Assembly: GCA_001803705.1 (NCBI GenBank)
Contig: MHDY01000091.1
Coordinates: 1-9,659 of the forward strand
Origin: Nitrospirae bacterium GWC2_56_14
GTDB lineage: Bacteria; Nitrospirota; UBA9217
Direction of reading: 5' to 3'
DNA length: 9,659 nucleotides
The translations under genes and the position numbers were made by a program. Shown in pieces: positions 6,552 to 9,659 of the stretch (positions within the stretch are counted from its first letter, which is position 1; the number at the start of each line of letters is the position of its first letter). The notes beneath the pieces are model-generated. The model was not told the DNA's origin and made no database searches. It saw nothing but the letters and a program-made list of their open reading frames with translations.

Positions 6552-6629
6552 ACATCTACTCTATTAATCTCTTCAAATGCATCGGCTCGATCTTTGCATT
6601 CTTTTCCCCGTGCAGCAGAAAGGATGAGG

Positions 6630-8135
6630 ATGACAATAACGAGAGTCGCCCTGATTACCCCCCCCTACCATTCCGGAGTCGTCGAATCGGCCGGGACCTG
6701 GCTGAACGTTGGTTTTGTGTATATCGCCGGCGCCCTGCGGGCGGCCGGATACGAAGCGGACTACTACGACGCCATGTCGTTGTGGCACACATGGCCGCAG
6801 ATTCGCCAGCGGATCGAGGCGTTCCGCCCCGATGTAGTGGCGACCACCGCCTTTACCGCTTCCATTGTCGATGCCGTCAAGCTTCTTGCCTTTGCCAAGG
6901 GAATCAATCCAGCAATCGTCACCGTCCTCGGCAACGTCCACCCGACATTCTGTTACGACGAAGTGCTGCAGGCAGACCATGCCGCGGTGGATTTCATTGT
7001 GCGGGGTGAGGGGGAAGTCACCCTGCCGGCCCTGCTGGACTGCCTCAATGGGGGGAACGACCCTCAAAAAATCGATGGCCTCGCGTTCTACCGGGACGGG
7101 AAAGTTGTAGCCACGCCGAAGGCGCCGTACATCCAGGACCTTGACACCCTGCCCACGGCGTGGGACCTGGTGGAATGGCCCATCTACCGCTACCGCGCCA
7201 AGAACGATGCCCGCCTCGCCATCGTCTCCTCTTCGCGGGGATGCCTGCAGAAATGCTCGTTCTGCTCCCAGCAGCTGTTCTGGGCACAGACCTGGCGGGC
7301 GCGGAGCCCGGAAAACTTCGTGGCCGAGCTGGAGATGCTGAGCAACCGGTACGGCGTGCAGGTCGCCATGCTTGCCGACGAAATTCCAACCCTGGACCGT
7401 GAGCGGTGGGTCCGCATCCTCGACCTGATGATCGAGCGGAGGGTGGACGTCAAGCTGCTGATGGAAACCCGTGTGGACGACATCCTGCGCGACGCGGACA
7501 TTATGCACAAATATCGCGCGGCGGGAGTCGAGCACATCTATGTGGGGGTGGAAGCGGGTTCCCAGGAAACCCTCGACCTGTTTCGAAAGGACACCAAAGT
7601 CGAGCAGTCCAAGGCGGCTATCGACATCATCAATAACGCGGATATCGTTTCCGAAACCTCCTTCGTGCTCGGCATGCCGGACGACACTCCGGAAAGCATC
7701 GCCGCGACCGTGGAGCTGGCAAAACATTACAATCCGGACATGGCGTTCTTCCTCGCCATCGCCCCGTGGCCCTATGCGGAGCTGTACCCGCAGCTGGAAG
7801 AGTACGTGGGGACGAAGGACTACCGGAAGTACAACCTGGTGGAACCGGTCATCAAGCCGAAAGGGATGACGATGGCGGAGCTCGAACGGGAGCTGGGGAA
7901 GGCGGCCCAGAAGTTCTACATGCACAAGTTCCGGAACCTGGACGCGTTGACCCCGTGGAAGCGCGAGTTCATGCTTGCCGTCTTTGACATCCTCATCAAC
8001 AATTCCTACCTGGCGGGACAGATGCGCGCCATGATGAAGGAAGGGAATGAAATGCCGCCGGATGTCGTGAAGCTCCTTCGTGCCATAAAGCAACACGCTT
8101 CGTCCGAACCCTCCCCGTTAGCTCCGATCCCGTAA
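6630..8135 (+). CDS. BchE-like cobalamin-binding radical-SAM protein
   Basis: This is a probable B12-dependent radical-SAM enzyme of 501 residues. ATG 6630 is chosen because GAAAGGA ends six bases upstream; ATG 6624 is too close to that site. The N-terminal cobalamin-binding domain (about 4-140) has RVALITPP, VLGNVHPTF at 99-107 and RGEGE at 125-129; the usual cobalt-ligating DXHXXG is absent, as in many class B members. The radical-SAM domain (about 195-400) has the 4Fe-4S cysteines C205, C209 and C212 (CLQKCSFC) and the SAM-contact VGVEAGSQETLD around 305. The phrases CSFCSQQLFW, LADEIPT, TRVDDILRD, TKVEQ...AIDIINN, APWPYAELYPQ and KYNLVEPVIKP recall BchE, the anaerobic Mg-protoporphyrin IX monomethyl ester cyclase. 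BchE is usually somewhat longer (about 550-580 residues). No other bacteriochlorophyll gene is present, so the substrate may be another tetrapyrrole or something unrelated. The resemblance is from memory, not alignment. The gene has its own leader and a C8 run at 6658-6665 that keeps frame. Confidence 0.85.
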   Translation: MTITRVALITPPYHSGVVESAGTWLNVGFVYIAGALRAAGYEADYYDAMSLWHTWPQIRQRIEAFRPDVVATTAFTASIVDAVKLLAFAKGINPAIVTVLGNVHPTFCYDEVLQADHAAVDFIVRGEGEVTLPALLDCLNGGNDPQKIDGLAFYRDGKVVATPKAPYIQDLDTLPTAWDLVEWPIYRYRAKNDARLAIVSSSRGCLQKCSFCSQQLFWAQTWRARSPENFVAELEMLSNRYGVQVAMLADEIPTLDRERWVRILDLMIERRVDVKLLMETRVDDILRDADIMHKYRAAGVEHIYVGVEAGSQETLDLFRKDTKVEQSKAAIDIINNADIVSETSFVLGMPDDTPESIAATVELAKHYNPDMAFFLAIAPWPYAELYPQLEEYVGTKDYRKYNLVEPVIKPKGMTMAELERELGKAAQKFYMHKFRNLDALTPWKREFMLAVFDILINNSYLAGQMRAMMKEGNEMPPDVVKLLRAIKQHASSEPSPLAPIP

Positions 8136-8136
8136 A

Positions 8137-8145
8137 CCTGCCAGG
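8137..8145. promoter_or_regulatory. Candidate Rrf2 operator upstream of the regulator gene
   Basis: CCTGCCAGG is a 9-bp palindrome directly after the radical-SAM stop codon and 13 bases before the TTGACA -35 of the Rrf2 promoter. On the reverse strand it reads TCCTGGCAGGTT and shares the 10-base core CCTGGCAGGT (8136-8145) with the palindrome before cysK (8728-8742). Two occurrences flanking the regulator gene suggest autoregulation and control of cysK. No published motif of this form is known to me. Confidence 0.45.
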
Positions 8146-8158
8146 ATAGAATTTCCGC

Positions 8159-8187
8159 TTGACAACTCTGCCGTTTCCGTAGATTAT
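8159..8187 (+). promoter_or_regulatory. Candidate sigma70-type promoter of the Rrf2 gene
   Basis: TTGACA at 8159-8164 and GATTAT at 8182-8187 (four of six -10 matches) are separated by exactly 17 bases. The expected transcription start near 8194 leaves a leader of about 27 bases that contains the AGGG ribosome-binding sequence at 8210-8213. The surrounding DNA turns AT-rich between two GC-rich genes. Confidence 0.55.
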
Positions 8188-8220
8188 TGATTTAAACTAT
8201 ATTCTTTGTAGGGTTTTTAA

Positions 8221-8688
8221 ATGATGATCTCCATGCGCAGCAAATATGCTTTGAAGGCCCTTGCCTTCCTGGCCCGTTCCAAGGAGAAGGAGACTTTCCT
8301 TATCGCGGAGCTGGCAGAAGCGGAGCACATCCCGAAGAAATTCCTCGAAGCGATCCTGCTCACCCTGAAAAGCCAGGGCATCCTTGCCAGCCGCAAGGGG
8401 CCGGGAGGTGGATACTCTCTTGCCAAGGCGCCTGCCGCAATAACCATCGGCAGCATCATCCGCACCTTCGAAGGAGACATGGCACCGGTCCACTGCCTGA
8501 GCGAGCAGGCCCGGGGAGGGGAGTGCCCCGAATGCATCGACCACGCGACCTGCGGAATCCGGCTCGTCATGACTGACGTACATCAAGCACTGGCATCGGT
8601 ACTCGATGTTGTTACACTTGCAGAAATGGTAGAGCGCAGTGACTTTGAGCGCCAGAAGCTTTCCCGGCAGCTGGACTACTCGATCTAA
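8221..8688 (+). CDS. Rrf2-family transcriptional regulator with four cysteines
   Basis: This is a 155-residue DNA-binding regulator of the Rrf2 family (IscR, NsrR and CymR relatives). ATG 8221 has AGGG seven bases upstream; ATG 8224 and 8233 are alternatives, and the family N-terminus begins at MRSKYALKAL. The winged helix-turn-helix spans about residues 5-70, with the recognition region IPKKFLEAILLTLKSQG and the hallmark wing GPGGGYSL at 60-67. The effector region carries H91-C92, C102, C105, H108 and C111 (CX9CX2CX5C), consistent with an Fe-S cluster or thiol sensor. The spacing differs from the CX5CX5C of IscR. It is followed after 72 bases by cysK, as would suit a CymR-like regulator of cysteine metabolism. 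In Bacillus, CymR works with CysK as partner, but CymR itself has no Fe-S cysteines. Matching palindromes before this gene and before cysK suggest autoregulation. IscR proper is less likely because no isc or suf genes are visible. Confidence 0.9.
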   Translation: MMISMRSKYALKALAFLARSKEKETFLIAELAEAEHIPKKFLEAILLTLKSQGILASRKGPGGGYSLAKAPAAITIGSIIRTFEGDMAPVHCLSEQARGGECPECIDHATCGIRLVMTDVHQALASVLDVVTLAEMVERSDFERQKLSRQLDYSI

Positions 8689-8727
8689 ATTTTTTTCCAC
8701 ACGAATCCTATTTGTTCTATGGATTAT

Positions 8728-8742
8728 TTACCTGGCAGGTAA
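8728..8742. promoter_or_regulatory. 15-bp perfect palindrome upstream of cysK (candidate operator)
   Basis: TTACCTGGCAGGTAA is a perfect palindrome about a central G. It ends five bases before the AGGAG ribosome-binding sequence of cysK (8748-8752). A GATTAT hexamer, the same as the proposed -10 of the Rrf2 promoter, abuts it at 8722-8727, though no good -35 lies 17 bases further up. That would place the palindrome over the transcription start, a typical repressor position. It shares CCTGGCAGGT with the site at 8136-8145. Binding by the Rrf2 protein is inferred. Confidence 0.55.
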
Positions 8743-8760
8743 CCAAAAGGAGACACCAAC

Positions 8761-9659
8761 ATGGCACGCATTTTCGAAGACAATTCACGCTCCATCGGAG
8801 GCACGCCACTCATCCGGCTCAACCACCTGACAAAGGGGCTGAAGGGGACCGTTCTCGTCAAGGTCGAGGGGCGGAATCCCTCCTATTCGGTCAAGTGCCG
8901 CATCGGCGCAAGCATGATCTGGGATGCGGAAGAGCGCGGCATTCTGAAGCCGGGTGTCGAGATTATCGAACCAACCAGCGGCAACACCGGCATCGCTCTT
9001 GCCTATGTGGCAGCGGCACGTGGCTACAAGCTCACCCTGACCATGCCGGAGACGATGAGCATCGAGCGGCGGCGCGTCCTTGCCGCCCTGGGAGCCAACA
9101 TCATCCTTACTCCCGGCGCCGAGGGGATGAAGGGAGCGGTTGCCAGAGCGGAAGAGATTGCGGCCTCAGACCCCCAGCGCTGGTTCCTGCCGCAGCAGTT
9201 CAAGAATCCGGCGAACCCGGCCATCCACGAGATAACCACCGGCCCGGAGATATGGGCAGACACCGATGGCGGCATCGACGTCCTCGTTTCAGGCGTCGGC
9301 ACCGGCGGGACCATCACCGGGATTTCCCGCTATATCAAGCACACCAAGGGAAAGCAGATCATATCGGTTGCGGTGGAACCGAAGGAGAGCCCGGTGATCA
9401 CCCAGAAGCTGGCGGGGCAGGAACTGAAACCGGGGCCCCACAAGATCCAAGGAATCGGAGCGGGGTTCATTCCCGATACCCTCGACCTCTCGATAGTTGA
9501 CCGGGTGGAACAGGTTACCGGCGACGAAGCTATCGAGTTCGCGAAACGGCTGTCGAGCGAGGAAGGCATACTGGTGGGAATTTCCGCCGGAGCAGCAACT
9601 GCTGCGGCTGTCCGTCTTGCGGCACTGGATGAGTTCGCCGGCAGAACCATCGTGGTCAT
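8761..9659 (+). CDS. cysK: Cysteine synthase A (O-acetylserine sulfhydrylase), 3' partial
   Basis: This enzyme makes L-cysteine and acetate from O-acetylserine and sulfide in the cytoplasm, using PLP. The ATG has AGGAG (8748-8752) eight bases upstream. The frame stays open to the window edge, giving 299 complete residues. The sequence follows E. coli CysK almost phrase by phrase: MARIFEDNSRSIGGTPLIRL at the start, the PLP-lysine motif NPSYSVKCRIG with Lys45, the substrate loop TSGNTG (72-77), LTMPETMSIERR, GPEIW, the phosphate-binding GTGGT (180-184) and KIQGIGAGFIP. CysK is usually about 310-325 residues, so only some 10-25 residues are missing. The Cys after the PLP lysine (SVKC) matches E. 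coli CysK; I would not take this for CysM or cystathionine beta-synthase. It lies 72 bases after the Rrf2 gene, with a palindrome in the gap, and is probably controlled by that regulator. Confidence 0.96.
   Translation, partial: MARIFEDNSRSIGGTPLIRLNHLTKGLKGTVLVKVEGRNPSYSVKCRIGASMIWDAEERGILKPGVEIIEPTSGNTGIALAYVAAARGYKLTLTMPETMSIERRRVLAALGANIILTPGAEGMKGAVARAEEIAASDPQRWFLPQQFKNPANPAIHEITTGPEIWADTDGGIDVLVSGVGTGGTITGISRYIKHTKGKQIISVAVEPKESPVITQKLAGQELKPGPHKIQGIGAGFIPDTLDLSIVDRVEQVTGDEAIEFAKRLSSEEGILVGISAGAATAAAVRLAALDEFAGRTIVV

Larger units (their letters stand above)
6369..6629. other. Non-coding gap before the radical-SAM gene
   Basis: This 261-base gap carries the inverted heptamer array (6413-6492) and a 14-base direct repeat (6521-6551), both listed separately. 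The radical-SAM frame extends up to TTG 6594, but that start has no ribosome-binding site. No convincing promoter hexamer pair or terminator is visible. Confidence 0.5.

Noticed and set aside
6658..6665. Run of eight C near the start of the radical-SAM gene as a possible phase-variable tract
   Set aside because: The run encodes the TPP of a common TPPY motif in this family and the frame is intact. In GC-rich DNA one such run is weak evidence without strain variation.
6573..8096. Long open frame on the - strand opposite the radical-SAM gene
   Set aside because: The + strand frame has clear cobalamin-binding and radical-SAM motifs; the reverse frame is a GC-driven shadow with His/Arg/Val-rich low-information sequence.
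8689..8697. T-rich stretch after the Rrf2 stop as an intrinsic terminator
   Set aside because: No stable stem directly precedes the T run, so it is more likely part of the AT-rich cysK leader.

Overview
The window looks like a chromosomal segment of a GC-rich, anaerobic, metal-reducing bacterium of the Geobacter/Geotalea type (Desulfuromonadia). The main evidence is a large secreted multihaem c-type cytochrome with the alternating CX4CH...CXXCH domain first described in Geobacter sulfurreducens. An E. coli-type CysK, a BchE-like B12/radical-SAM protein and a TonB receptor fit such a Gram-negative anaerobe. The genus is inferred from these families; no rRNA is present. All recognised genes lie on the + strand.

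Layout. (1) 1-121 is the 3' end of a gene whose last 121 bases differ at only two positions from the end of the gene at 2171-3052, so a paralogue lies just upstream. (2) 339-3052 is a two-gene, translationally coupled unit: a TonB-dependent outer-membrane receptor and a secreted protein of the 'ABC transporter substrate-binding' family, with no permease or ATPase visible. A perfect 8-bp stem followed by seven T lies inside the receptor gene at 602-636. (3) A 420-base AT-rich leader with a plausible sigma70-type promoter precedes a 789-residue secreted cytochrome with 21 candidate haem sites (16 CXXCH, 4 CX4CH, 1 CX3CH). (4) 6012-6368 encodes a 118-residue membrane protein with three predicted helices. 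(5) 6369-6629 is non-coding and holds a heptamer array arranged as two inverted arms. (6) 6630-8135 encodes a cobalamin-binding radical-SAM enzyme resembling BchE, the anaerobic Mg-protoporphyrin monomethyl ester cyclase. (7) 8221-9659 holds an Rrf2-family regulator with four cysteines, followed by cysteine synthase A, which runs off the window.

How the parts may work together. The receptor and binding protein probably handle uptake or sensing of a scarce ligand such as a metal chelate or cobalamin-like compound. The cytochrome, possibly with the small membrane protein, belongs to periplasmic or extracellular electron transfer. The Rrf2-cysK pair is a sulfur/cysteine module: the same 10-bp core, CCTGGCAGGT, occurs before the regulator gene (reverse strand) and just before cysK as part of a perfect 15-bp palindrome, which suggests an operator for the Rrf2 protein. 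The points most worth following up are this candidate regulon, the BchE-like enzyme in a probable non-phototroph, the terminator-like structure inside the receptor gene, and the near-identical 3' ends of the two binding-protein genes.
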